Position numbers and translations under genes: made by a program. DNA of 64,000 bases, taken from assembly GCF_900104335.1 (NCBI RefSeq), contig NZ_FMXT01000002.1:372001-436000 (forward strand), read 5' to 3'. Position 1 is the stretch's first letter; every line of letters begins with the position of its first letter. Of the stretch, positions 1 through 8,179 are shown in pieces. Under the pieces are notes generated by a model that saw only the letters and a program-made list of their open reading frames with translations, was not told the origin of the DNA and made no database searches. This DNA is from Pseudobutyrivibrio sp. YE44 (lineage in GTDB: Bacteria; Bacillota; Clostridia; Lachnospirales; Lachnospiraceae).

Positions 1-1939
1 TAATACTTCTTTGACCACATAAGTTTGCTATCTTTTCTGCCGTAGCAATATTACCTTCATGTATTTCTATTTCCTTATCATTTTCAACAAAAACTGTTTT
101 TGTTTTTTCAGGTAAATCAGTTTTTATCTTGCATCCCAGAAAGCTTTGATTAATAAGTGCTAGTTGACGTTGGCAATCTGTTAAATCCATAGTTTTTACT
201 TTCTTTTCTAAAGTATCAACAACAGTCTGCCCTTTATTTATTTGATGAAATGCCTTCCCATCATTTGTATATAATTTATCCTTATTAGCCACAACAAAAA
301 ATATTGGTATATCGCCTCTATTTAACTCATTGTACTCATATTGATATACATTCTTATATTTCCATTCATCCTTTTGAACTAGAAACATTCCTAATCTGCA
401 TAAATAAATATTTCTATCCCATTTATTGTGTAAAAGATCTGGATGAAAACCTGTTTCGATTAGCTGATTATACACATTGGTATTTTTAATAATCGCACGG
501 CTTTCTATATCACCAAAAACCGATTTAATTTCAGCTATATAAGCTTCTTTATTACACTCTATCCAGTTATATACTTGCTGAAACCCATCTCTTATTACCT
601 CTAAATAATCTGTGCAGCCCACAGGCTTTCCATTGATTACTGGATGATTTTTGTTTGGAAGGATTTCCTTATTTACAAACTCAATTCTTACATCAGTAGA
701 CCCTACATTTCTCAAAACTTGAGTCTTGAAAGGTGAAAATTGTTTACAAGCTCTACCTATTCCACCAACTTCCATAACTTCATTGGTTTTCATATTAGGC
801 AGCAAAGTCGGTAACAAGGCTGTTCCAATTACAGACTCTTCAATCTTTTTGCTCACCTCAAAGATAATGTTTTCTTGTAGTTCATTCTCAAAAGAAACAT
901 GCAATAATGTCTCCATATCAATTAAAACTGGCGTATTTCCGTCAGCTATTACATTTTCGCTATGGAAATCTTTAGCATTAAACGTATAAAGCACGCATAA
1001 TAATTGACCAATTTTATAATAAAACTCGTTTATCTCCTGGTCAGATTTGCATTCATTATTATCAATCTGTTTCATAAATCCTGCATTTCCAACATCCCAA
1101 ATTTTATATGTAAAATCTGCTTTATATTCTGGACAGTTCTCCTTTAACCATTTTTGAAATTTAATAAAAGATTTCTCTATTTTCATGCTTCGTGGCTTGT
1201 AGTAAACGTTTCCATTATTAAACGTTAATTTCACTACACTTCTACCACCATTATGAGTATCCCCCTGGCCAATTTCTAATTCTTCCAATGTATCAAAATT
1301 GAAATCAATAGTTCTATTTTTTGCACATTCAATATTCTCAAAAATCTCGCCAATATAAACGTATATATCTCGAACTCTTATATCTAATAAACGTATAAGT
1401 TCAGGATAGATACTATATATTTCTTTTAAATATTCAGGATTTCTTAGTAGTTGCTTGCAATAGTACTCATTTTTTTCTTCAGAGTTATTTCCTTTTAATA
1501 GATTTTCCTCCTCAGCAATTCCTGTTTCCTGTACTAGGGTTCTATATCCCATGTTCATAAGCTTAAAATAAATATTTTTGAATAGCTTCTCAGTAAATTG
1601 CTTTTTATCCTTTATGAATTCAGCACTATTAATCAATTCAACATATTTTTCGTAGTATCCAGCCACTATAGGTTCAAAGAAATACAACCACTGACAATAC
1701 TTTTGCAAAACATCATCTAGTTTCTGCATCTCGCTAGGAATATGGTTAAATTTTCCAAAATATAACGCATTTATGTCTTGTGCGTTCTCCTTTTCGCGGC
1801 ATTCAATCACTTCTTCTACAGTCTTATCTAAAATGGTAGTGATAATTCGATTGTAGTCCTCATCATTTTTTATCTCAGGAAAAAAAGATCTCCAAAATGC
1901 CGCTACTTTTTCTCGTTCCTCATTTACAACTTGTTTCAT
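1..1939 (-). CDS. lanM: Class II lanthipeptide synthetase LanM, 3' end beyond window
   Basis: My own translation gives 646 open codons from the ATG at 1939 to the left edge, so only the N-terminal dehydratase part is present. It carries the DUF4135 hallmarks: GDTHNGGRSV at about residues 226-235, YYKPRS at 246-251, KDFHSENVIA at 323-332 and LIDMETLL at 339-346. In LanM enzymes this domain phosphorylates and eliminates Ser/Thr of a precursor peptide; a C-terminal LanC-like zinc domain, not visible here, then forms the thioether rings. A GGAGG site lies upstream of the start. The gene follows three precursor genes on the same strand with a 54 bp gap to the last one, so it is almost certainly their modifying enzyme. 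Transporter, protease and immunity genes would be expected further left. Confidence 0.93.
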   Translation of the reverse strand, partial: MKQVVNEEREKVAAFWRSFFPEIKNDEDYNRIITTILDKTVEEVIECREKENAQDINALYFGKFNHIPSEMQKLDDVLQKYCQWLYFFEPIVAGYYEKYVELINSAEFIKDKKQFTEKLFKNIYFKLMNMGYRTLVQETGIAEEENLLKGNNSEEKNEYYCKQLLRNPEYLKEIYSIYPELIRLLDIRVRDIYVYIGEIFENIECAKNRTIDFNFDTLEELEIGQGDTHNGGRSVVKLTFNNGNVYYKPRSMKIEKSFIKFQKWLKENCPEYKADFTYKIWDVGNAGFMKQIDNNECKSDQEINEFYYKIGQLLCVLYTFNAKDFHSENVIADGNTPVLIDMETLLHVSFENELQENIIFEVSKKIEESVIGTALLPTLLPNMKTNEVMEVGGIGRACKQFSPFKTQVLRNVGSTDVRIEFVNKEILPNKNHPVINGKPVGCTDYLEVIRDGFQQVYNWIECNKEAYIAEIKSVFGDIESRAIIKNTNVYNQLIETGFHPDLLHNKWDRNIYLCRLGMFLVQKDEWKYKNVYQYEYNELNRGDIPIFFVVANKDKLYTNDGKAFHQINKGQTVVDTLEKKVKTMDLTDCQRQLALINQSFLGCKIKTDLPEKTKTVFVENDKEIEIHEGNIATAEKIANLCGQRSI

Positions 1940-1993
1940 TAAATTAAAGACCTCCAAACCATTTATCTCATTACATTTAGTCTTTTAGAGATA

Positions 1994-2194
1994 TTAATAA
2001 TTTTTTTTAGGTGGACAACAAGCACTTGCCATTGTTAACGCATCATCGCAACATCTTCCAGCTAAGGTAAGTCGTAATGCTGTAACTACTCCTCCACCTG
2101 AAGTACCAACCAAATCCTGATCATCAATCTCATAAGCTACTGCTCTATTATCTTCTTTTCTGTTAAATGGATTTCTCCAAGTCTTCTTGTTCAT
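1994..2194 (-). CDS. lanA: Lanthipeptide precursor, divergent third peptide
   Basis: A 66-residue peptide with a GGAG site just upstream of its ATG. The N-terminal half matches the two neighbouring precursors (MNKKTWRNPF, then EIDDQDLVG in place of EINEQDLAG, then TALRLTLAG). The C-terminal part is quite different: it starts RCCDDALTMASACC and ends in a PPKKNY tail. It has four Cys but only one Thr and one Ser after LAG, so either not every Cys forms a lanthionine or the leader is removed further upstream, for example after DLVG. It lacks the TxSxEC motif of the other two. It is likely a second type of product made by the same LanM, or the partner of a multi-peptide bacteriocin; the product is not predicted. 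Confidence 0.82.
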   Translation of the reverse strand: MNKKTWRNPFNRKEDNRAVAYEIDDQDLVGTSGGGVVTALRLTLAGRCCDDALTMASACCPPKKNY

Positions 2195-2281
2195 GTTTTC
2201 TCCTTAATTTATAAACAACTGCTGCAGTGCTCACACACTGCAGCACATTAAAAACTATTATTATTGTTCCTTATTTATTTT

Positions 2282-2479
2282 TTAGCCGCATGAAACATGG
2301 CTTGATGTGCACTCGTAAGAAATTGTAAATCCTCTTCCGCACTTACCAGCAAGTGTTAACTGAATTGCTGTACCAGCTCCTGCTCCTGACTTACCTGCGA
2401 GATCCTGCTCGTTAATCTCACGTGCTACTGCCATTTCCTCTGTTCTTTCGATTGGGTTTCTTTCTGTCTTCTTGTTCAT
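2282..2479 (-). CDS. lanA: Lanthipeptide precursor (TxSxEC type), copy 2
   Basis: A 65-residue peptide preceded by AAAGGAA. Leader MNKKTERNPIER continues through EINEQDLAG and a Gly/Ala stretch; the C-terminal region has Cys in GKCG, YEC and HVSCG. The segment FTISYEC fits the TxSxEC or TxTxEC ring of lacticin 481- and mersacidin-group lantibiotics, which in those families binds lipid II. It differs from copy 1 by a few leader residues and by RGFTI instead of GAFTF before the ring. The leader cut could fall after DLAG or after LTLAG. It sits between the other two precursors, all on the strand of lanM. Confidence 0.88.
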   Translation of the reverse strand: MNKKTERNPIERTEEMAVAREINEQDLAGKSGAGAGTAIQLTLAGKCGRGFTISYECTSSHVSCG

Positions 2480-2561
2480 AATATTTTTCCTTTCTTAAAT
2501 AAAATTTGTTTTAATTTGTTTACTAATCGACTACATTTAATTGTTCTTATCTAATTACTTA

Positions 2562-2762
2562 TTAGCCGCATGAAACATGGCTTGATGTGCACTCATAAGA
2601 AAATGTAAATGCGCCGCCACACTTACCTGCAAGTGTTAACTGGATTGCTGTACCAGCTCCTGCTCCTGACTTGCCTGCAAGATCCTGCTCGTTGATCTCG
2701 TTCTGTACTGCCATAGTATCTTCTGGTCTTTCGATTGGGTTTCTTTCTGTCATTTTGCTCAT
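2562..2762 (-). CDS. lanA: Lanthipeptide precursor (TxSxEC type), copy 1
   Basis: A 66-residue peptide, first gene of the lanthipeptide operon, with AAAGGAA upstream. It shares ERNPIER, EINEQDLAGKSGAG and TAIQLTLAGKCG with copy 2 and ends FTFSYECTSSHVSCG. The three Cys and the Ser/Thr residues around them can form up to three (methyl)lanthionine rings; the TxSxEC ring is the lipid II-binding signature of mersacidin-like and lacticin 481-like peptides (family knowledge). The promoter must lie in the 260 bp shared with the divergent nagZ gene, but I could not pick a convincing -35/-10 pair there. Confidence 0.88.
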   Translation of the reverse strand: MSKMTERNPIERPEDTMAVQNEINEQDLAGKSGAGAGTAIQLTLAGKCGGAFTFSYECTSSHVSCG

Positions 2763-3021
2763 AATTTTTTTCCTTTCTTAAATAAAATATTTTTTTTGTT
2801 TTTTCTAAATTGCAATTTATTAATTTGTGTTTCTGTAACTGTTACAAGAAGAATTCTAGCACCTATTATCTTTAATTCTTAAAACATGCATAAAACGATA
2901 AAAATCTGCATTTTTCGTTCCAACCAGATACGTTTATGCGAAAAATACACAGTAATTTCATAAATTAAGGGTACACTAACGAAATATAGTCAATAAACAT
3001 TGATAACAAAGGAGGAGGATT

Positions 3022-4857
3022 ATGAGGAAAAGATTCGCTTTTGCAGTAGCTTTACTACTAACAACTGTTACGGTTATCAGCCCTTTGGGTACCGTGAATG
3101 CTCAAGCCAAGGGCAGTATTGAGCAGCTTGTTTCAGAAATGCCACTAGAACAGAAGGTGGCGCAAATGATTATGCCTTCTTTTAGATATTGGGGCACCGG
3201 GGATAATAAGAAGGGTGTTACTGAATTAAATGACCTACAAAAGGCAACACTGACAAAATACAACTTTGGTGGTGTTATTCTTTTTGCACAGAACACTCAG
3301 GAAGCTACACAGACCACAGAGCTTGTTAATGAAATGCAAAAAGCCAATCTTCAAGGCGGCGCAAAGTCATCACTACTTATTTCCATCGATCAGGAAGGTG
3401 GCTACATTACTCGACTTCAGACTGGAACACAAATGCCTGGCAACATGGCTATCGGTGCTACAGGTAATCCTGAAAACGCCTACCGTGCTGCTAATGTCAT
3501 TGGAAAAGAGCTTGCTATACAAGGAATAAACGTGGATTTTGCTCCTGTAATGGATGTTAATAACAATCCTGGAAATCCTATTATCGGAGTTCGTTCATTC
3601 TCCGATAACCCAAATACAGTTGCAAAGTTTGGACTTAAATATATAGAAGGTCTTCACAGAAATGGCGTAATGACTGCCCTTAAACATTTTCCAGGTCATG
3701 GAGATACTGCCACAGACAGTCATACTGGCTTACCTCTGATTAACAAGACCTATGACGAACTGAAGCAAATGGAGCTTATTCCTTACGCTGCAGTTGCAAA
3801 GAAATCAGATTTTGTAATGACAGCACATATCCAGTATCCAAAGATTGAAACTGGAACATATACTTCGAAACTTACAGGCGAACAGATTAATTTACCTGCC
3901 ACTCTTTCAAAAACAATTCTTACAGGAATCCTGAGAAAGGATTTATGCTTTGATGGAGTTATTATTACTGACGCCTTAGATATGGATGCAATTGCAAAGC
4001 ATTTTGACAAGATGGATGCAACAAAGCTTGCTATCAATGCTGGTGCAAATATGCTTTTGATTCCTCTGGATTTGTCCACTGAAGAAGGATTAAGGAATCT
4101 GGACACTTACATTAACAATATAGTAGCCGCAATTAATGCTGGAGAAATATCAATAGATGCTGTAAATGATTCAGTTACAAGAATTTTAGAAATGAAGGCA
4201 AAGTATGGTTTATTAGTAGATGATACTTTAAACACTGTAAGCAAGTGGTCACGAATTCAGCCTTCAGCAATGGCTGCTGAAAATATTGTTGGCTGTAAAG
4301 CACATCATGATACTGAATGGGATATTGCACTTGAGGCCATTACCTCAGTGAAAAATGATAAGGCATTTCCTATAGCATCAGATAAAAAGGTGGTAATCCT
4401 ATATCCATCTGATAGCCAACAAAAGTCCTTTGATTTTGCAATGAATAAGCTAAAGGAAAGTGGGGTTAAGATTAACAAGAAAAATATAACTACAGTTTAT
4501 GTTGAAGATTATGACAAATTTAACGTAGCTCAAAATATTGCTGGTGCAGATGTGGTTATCTGCCTTTCCGCAATTTACTCGGCAGAAATAGATAATAAAG
4601 CTTTTGTAACAAATGTTATTTCTGAAGCACATAAAATTAATGCAAAGGCAATTGTGTTAAGCGCACATTTACCTTATGACACTGCTTTGTATCCAGATGC
4701 TGATGGCATTGTAGCCTGCTACAACGCTAGAGGAATGACAGAGCTTCCAAGCTACAAGCCAAATACAAAACAATATGGACCTAATCTTCCTGCTGCAATC
4801 TATGTATTGTTTGGTGGCGCCGGGGCGAAGGGAAAATTACCTGTACAAGTAAAATAA
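3022..4857 (+). CDS. nagZ: Secreted beta-N-acetylhexosaminidase, GH3 (NagZ-like)
   Basis: A 611-residue protein with an N-terminal signal peptide (RKR, a hydrophobic stretch, then VNAQA near residue 30). The GH3 catalytic domain has the NagZ motif KHFPGHGDTATDSH starting near residue 221, whose His/Asp act in general acid catalysis in this subgroup, and ITDALDM with the likely nucleophile Asp near residue 317. The C-terminal 200 residues resemble the GH3 C domain. NagZ enzymes remove terminal GlcNAc from muropeptides or other glycoconjugates; the signal peptide points to action outside the membrane. GGAGGAGG precedes the ATG. Transcribed divergently from the lanthipeptide operon. Confidence 0.9.
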   Translation: MRKRFAFAVALLLTTVTVISPLGTVNAQAKGSIEQLVSEMPLEQKVAQMIMPSFRYWGTGDNKKGVTELNDLQKATLTKYNFGGVILFAQNTQEATQTTELVNEMQKANLQGGAKSSLLISIDQEGGYITRLQTGTQMPGNMAIGATGNPENAYRAANVIGKELAIQGINVDFAPVMDVNNNPGNPIIGVRSFSDNPNTVAKFGLKYIEGLHRNGVMTALKHFPGHGDTATDSHTGLPLINKTYDELKQMELIPYAAVAKKSDFVMTAHIQYPKIETGTYTSKLTGEQINLPATLSKTILTGILRKDLCFDGVIITDALDMDAIAKHFDKMDATKLAINAGANMLLIPLDLSTEEGLRNLDTYINNIVAAINAGEISIDAVNDSVTRILEMKAKYGLLVDDTLNTVSKWSRIQPSAMAAENIVGCKAHHDTEWDIALEAITSVKNDKAFPIASDKKVVILYPSDSQQKSFDFAMNKLKESGVKINKKNITTVYVEDYDKFNVAQNIAGADVVICLSAIYSAEIDNKAFVTNVISEAHKINAKAIVLSAHLPYDTALYPDADGIVACYNARGMTELPSYKPNTKQYGPNLPAAIYVLFGGAGAKGKLPVQVK

Positions 4858-4867
4858 TTTTTTAGCT

Positions 4868-5350
4868 TTACAACGCCTTTTCATAGCAATACATAGGTTG
4901 CTCGAAGATTTCACATTCGCCAACCTTTTCAAAATCAAATGACGAATAACATTTCAAAGCCTTCACATTATTTCTGTTTACCAGAAAGTGGAGGCTTTTG
5001 AAACCTCTTCTTTTAATTTCCTTCATACCATATATCACCATTTCTTTTGCGATTCCCTGTCCTTGTAGACTGGTGTCTACCGCAAGACGTGATAGCTCTG
5101 CACCTGGTAGAAGTTCGTCTGTCCAGTATGGCAAAGATGTTACTTCCTCATCGTCATCAATAGTGATAGCAGCAATAATCTTTCCATCATCCTTCATAAC
5201 AAAAAGAGAATCTCTGGATAAATCAAAATCTATTTCTTCCATCTCAGGATAATATTCATTCCAAGGACAATACTCTCTTCCTAATTGAGATTTATATAGT
5301 TTTAAAATTTCATTTTTATCTGCCTGTGTGGCTAGCATTATTTCTCGCAC
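4868..5350 (-). CDS. GNAT family N-acetyltransferase
   Basis: A 160-residue GNAT-fold protein. The acetyl-CoA binding motif A is visible as LAVDTSLQGQGIAKEMVIYGM, with the Q-x-G-x-G/A pattern at about residues 97-101, followed by the C-terminal strand-helix part. The start is a GTG at 5350 placed about 6 nt after GGGAGGA. The substrate cannot be told from sequence. It converges on nagZ, with only 10 bp between the two stop codons. Confidence 0.85.
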   Translation of the reverse strand: MREIMLATQADKNEILKLYKSQLGREYCPWNEYYPEMEEIDFDLSRDSLFVMKDDGKIIAAITIDDDEEVTSLPYWTDELLPGAELSRLAVDTSLQGQGIAKEMVIYGMKEIKRRGFKSLHFLVNRNNVKALKCYSSFDFEKVGECEIFEQPMYCYEKAL

Positions 5351-5518
5351 GTAAATCCTCCCATAGTTCTGTACCTCATTACACCTGATTTCTATAAAAT
5401 ATAGATTAACCTTTTATAGTTTGTCAACACAATATAATCATTGTCTTTTATGTGAGAAATATAGTAATATCGTTAGCATAGGAATTCATGAAAATGCCGT
5501 TTTTATGATGAAAAAATA

Positions 5519-5542
5519 GGATGTAAAAAACCTTTTACATCC
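5519..5542. promoter_or_regulatory. Palindrome upstream of XRE regulator gene
   Basis: Perfect 10-bp arms GGATGTAAAA / TTTTACATCC separated by AACC, about 85 bp before the ATG of the XRE regulator. No T-run follows, so an operator is more likely than a terminator. Autoregulation through it is an inference. Confidence 0.4.
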
Positions 5543-5626
5543 CCATTTTACGCCATTGTAAAAGACTTTTGATGGCAAATACATCTTGCTTTGACTACTA
5601 TTGAGACAACAACAGGGAGGACACAA

Positions 5627-6217
5627 ATGGAACTAGGAAAAAGAATTAAGGATTACAGAAATTCACTCAATTGGAATCAGGACGAACTTGCTGAGAAGAT
5701 GTTTGTATCACGACAAACAATTTCTAATTGGGAAAACGAAAAGAGTTATCCTGATATCCAGAGCTTACTTTTACTTAGTACTCTATTTGATGTCTCTATT
5801 GATCAATTAGTCAAAGGAGATGTGGAAAAGATGCAAAAGATTATTAACGAACAAGATGTAACTCTAATGAAGTTCTACGGAAAAGCAATGTTACTGTGCT
5901 TACTTATTTTAGCCTTAACCGGTGGGCCATTATATCTATTAATTGGTGCCTGGGCATTTATTCCTGGGGGATTACTTATGATAGTAACATTTTATTTTGC
6001 TACAAAGCTTAACCAGATTGAAAAGGAAAACGATGTAAGTACTTATAAAGAAATTGTTTCCTTTATGAATGGAAAGACACTTGATGATACTGCAAAGCAG
6101 CAGGAAATCGGAAAACGTCCATATCAAACTGTAGTTGTAACATTAGCTTCCGCTTTGGTAGCAGGTGTAGTAAGTTTTTCAGTAGTATTTGTATGTAAAA
6201 GATTTTTAGGATTATAA
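5627..6217 (+). CDS. Membrane-anchored XRE-family transcriptional regulator
   Basis: A 196-residue protein. Residues 1-65 form a Cro/CI-type helix-turn-helix (MELGKRIKDYRN, LAEKMFVSRQTISNWENEKSYPD). Three hydrophobic segments follow, two between about residues 88 and 128 and one near 165-190, so the DNA-binding domain is tethered to the membrane. Proteins of this build usually regulate a small adjacent operon, often for transport or stress. I chose the ATG at 5627 because AGGGAGG lies 6 nt before it; a TTG 36 bp upstream has no such site. The next gene, a small membrane protein, follows after 29 bp and is probably co-transcribed. Confidence 0.85.
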   Translation: MELGKRIKDYRNSLNWNQDELAEKMFVSRQTISNWENEKSYPDIQSLLLLSTLFDVSIDQLVKGDVEKMQKIINEQDVTLMKFYGKAMLLCLLILALTGGPLYLLIGAWAFIPGGLLMIVTFYFATKLNQIEKENDVSTYKEIVSFMNGKTLDDTAKQQEIGKRPYQTVVVTLASALVAGVVSFSVVFVCKRFLGL

Positions 6218-6246
6218 ATTTATATAAGAAAAGGAGAATAATAAAA

Positions 6247-6453
6247 ATGAAAAATACAATGAATAAAATTAACGGATACGAAGTAATGGCATTTATCGGT
6301 ATTGTAATGGTTTTAGCAATTAATCATATTGTTCACAGAGAATACTATATTGGTTTAGCTCACGGAGCTGGCATATTCATGTTCTTCTATGGACTTTTTG
6401 CAAACATAGTTGTCAATATGAGAAATAATAAGAAAGAAGCATCTGAAGAGTAG
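6247..6453 (+). CDS. Small membrane protein downstream of XRE regulator
   Basis: A 68-residue protein with two hydrophobic helices (EVMAFIGIVMVLAINHIV and AGIFMFFYGLFANIVV) and a charged C-terminus. AAGGAGAA precedes the start. Its position directly after a membrane-anchored XRE regulator suggests that it is the regulator's partner or target. No family recognised. Confidence 0.65.
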   Translation: MKNTMNKINGYEVMAFIGIVMVLAINHIVHREYYIGLAHGAGIFMFFYGLFANIVVNMRNNKKEASEE

Positions 6454-6469
6454 AATTCTTTATATCCCA

Positions 6470-6498
6470 AACAAGGCTGCCTTATAGGCAGCCTTGTT
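6470..6498. terminator. Bidirectional terminator between convergent genes
   Basis: Stem AACAAGGCTGCCT / AGGCAGCCTTGTT with a three-base loop, flanked by A- and T-rich ends on both sides. It lies between a plus-strand gene ending at 6453 and a minus-strand gene ending at 6505. Confidence 0.8.
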
Positions 6499-6504
6499 TC
6501 ATAT

Positions 6505-6825
6505 TTAGCATCCATTTCCATTAATGTCGCAGCTGGATGTTTTCTCCTTATCTAAGTAGATGATAGAAATCCCTTTGTCTCTAAGATACTTCTCCCAATC
6601 AAGATCTACAGTTAAGTCTTCAAAAACAATTGCAGGGATACCAACATATCCATTTGCTTTTGTATTATCAAAAGCTAGATTAGTATCTCTCAATTTCAGG
6701 AATGCTTTTAAATTAGCCATACTTTTATGGATATCAATGTATTCATATTCAATATTATTCTTTGTAAGATTATGCTCAAAATTGATGCAATCAGGACAAA
6801 GACTACTTCCATATACTTTAATCAT
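6505..6825 (-). CDS. Glutaredoxin-like thiol-disulfide protein
   Basis: A 106-residue protein starting MIKVYGSSLCPDC: a beta strand and then a CPDC redox motif at residues 10-13, as in glutaredoxins and thioredoxin-fold arsenate reductase-like proteins. GIPAIVFED (cis-Pro loop) near residue 63 supports the fold. Length is close to a glutaredoxin with a short extension that ends in a CDINGNGC tail. Likely a cytosolic disulfide reductase; its partner is unknown. It lies 14 bp after the broken glycerate kinase gene on the same strand. Confidence 0.8.
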   Translation of the reverse strand: MIKVYGSSLCPDCINFEHNLTKNNIEYEYIDIHKSMANLKAFLKLRDTNLAFDNTKANGYVGIPAIVFEDLTVDLDWEKYLRDKGISIIYLDKEKTSSCDINGNGC

Positions 6826-6839
6826 GGGCTTTTTACCTC

Positions 6840-8075
6840 CTATGTGTCGATTAGAACTATTGCTACATCATTTACATTTGTTCCTGTAGCTCCAGTCATA
6901 ATCAAGCCATCTGTTACTTTAAGCGCATTGTAGGCATCATTATCTTGTAGAACATCATAAATATTTATACCGTTATCTTCAAGCGCTTTATATGTATCTG
7001 AATCAACATATCCACCTGCAGCATCTGTTGGACCATCCGTTCCATCGCTACCCACAGAAGCAATTGCTACATTGGGAAGATTTGAAATATATGAGGCAGC
7101 ACTAAGAGCCAGTTCCTGGTTTCTTCCTCCTTTGCCATTTCCGGTCAAATGTACAACAGTCTCACCTCCAGCAATAAAAGCCAGCTTTTCTGTGGTTTTA
7201 CAGTGAGTTTTAGCAATACTTGCGAGAAAACAACCGGCATCCCTAGCCTCACAAACCAATTCATCAGTCAGGATAGTTGTTTTATAGCCTAGTTCTTCAC
7301 ATACTTTAGAAGCAGCTACACATAGTTCTCTAACAGAACCAGTAATATAAGTTTCTACGTTATCAAGTTACTTAGGTGTTTCCTCATTTAACAGAGTTTT
7401 GGCTTTATCGGACAGCTTGAGACTATACTTTTTAACAATTCTATTTGCATCTGCGCAAGTTGAAGTATCAGGATAGGCAGGACCGCTTGCAATCATATCA
7501 AGTGGATCACCTACAATATCGCTAAGGACAATGCTAAAGACCTTTGCAGGAGCGCATTTCAGAGCAAATCTTCCCCCCTTTACCTGACTGAGTCTTTTTC
7601 TTATTGTGTTTATTTCCACAATGTTAGCACCGCTAGCTAGTAGCTGTTTAGTTATATCTTGGAGCTCGTCAGCATCGATAAGGGGAAGCTCAAATAAAGC
7701 ACTACCGCCACCGGAAATCAAAAAGAGTACTGTGTCATCCGCTGTAAGGTCTTTTACTAATTCGATTGCACGCCCTGTTGCCCTAAAGCTATTTTCATCA
7801 GGGATAGGATGTCCCGCTTCTATGCATTCGATACCATCAATGGACCCTTTTACATGGTCATATTTTGTAATTACTATTCCGTAATCTACATACCCCAAAG
7901 CATTTGTTGCAGCCTTGGCCATCTGCCACGCAGCTTTTCCTATTGCAACTAACACATTCTTTCCTTTTGATGGAGTATAGCTTTCTAAAGCTTTCATTAC
8001 AGCCTCATCAGGAAGCACTGCCTTTATTGAGTTTTCTACTATGTAATCAATATCTTTTCTAAGCTTTTGATTCAT
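6840..8075 (-). pseudogene. gck: Glycerate 2-kinase (GckA/TtuD, MOFRL family) broken by in-frame TAA
   Basis: Both halves of a glycerate 2-kinase lie in one frame. The N-terminal 235 residues carry VAIGKAAWQMAKAA, LISGGGSALF and IVLSDIVGDPLDMIASGP; the C-terminal part carries the MOFRL signature (GGETVVHLTGNGKGGRNQELAL, then VGSDGTDGPTDAAGG). They are separated only by a TAA at 7370-7368, after TPK and before LDNVETYITGS. There is no frameshift, so one base change would restore the gene of about 410 codons. The intact enzyme phosphorylates D-glycerate to 2-phosphoglycerate. A fresh nonsense mutation or a sequence error are the two readings; TAA readthrough is not expected in bacteria. Confidence 0.88.
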
Positions 8076-8179
8076 TGAAGTTCCTTTTGAGCATCATCTT
8101 CTGTGTATGCTAGATATTCTACCTCACCGATGATTCTGTCTGCTGTCTCTTCATCTCGCCCTATAACTTTATGTCTCCA
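8072..8179 (-). pseudogene. Possible 3' remnant of a gene once coupled to the glycerate kinase
   Basis: An open stretch of about 35 codons without a start codon reads IGRDEETADRII, then GEVEYLAYTEDDAQKELQ, and ends at a TGA that overlaps the glycerate kinase ATG as ATGA. A four-base overlap is typical of operon neighbours, and the peptide has ordinary soluble-protein composition. It begins inside the 3' end of the lipoprotein gene in another frame, so the upstream part has been lost. It may also be chance. Confidence 0.3.

Noticed and set aside
304-989. Plus-strand ORFs at 304-489 and 726-989
   Set aside because: They lie antisense to the open LanM frame, which has clear dehydratase motifs. 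No ribosome binding sites and low-complexity composition.
7368-7370. Recoding of the TAA in the glycerate kinase
   Set aside because: Known bacterial recoding uses TGA or TAG; no structure near the codon suggests readthrough.
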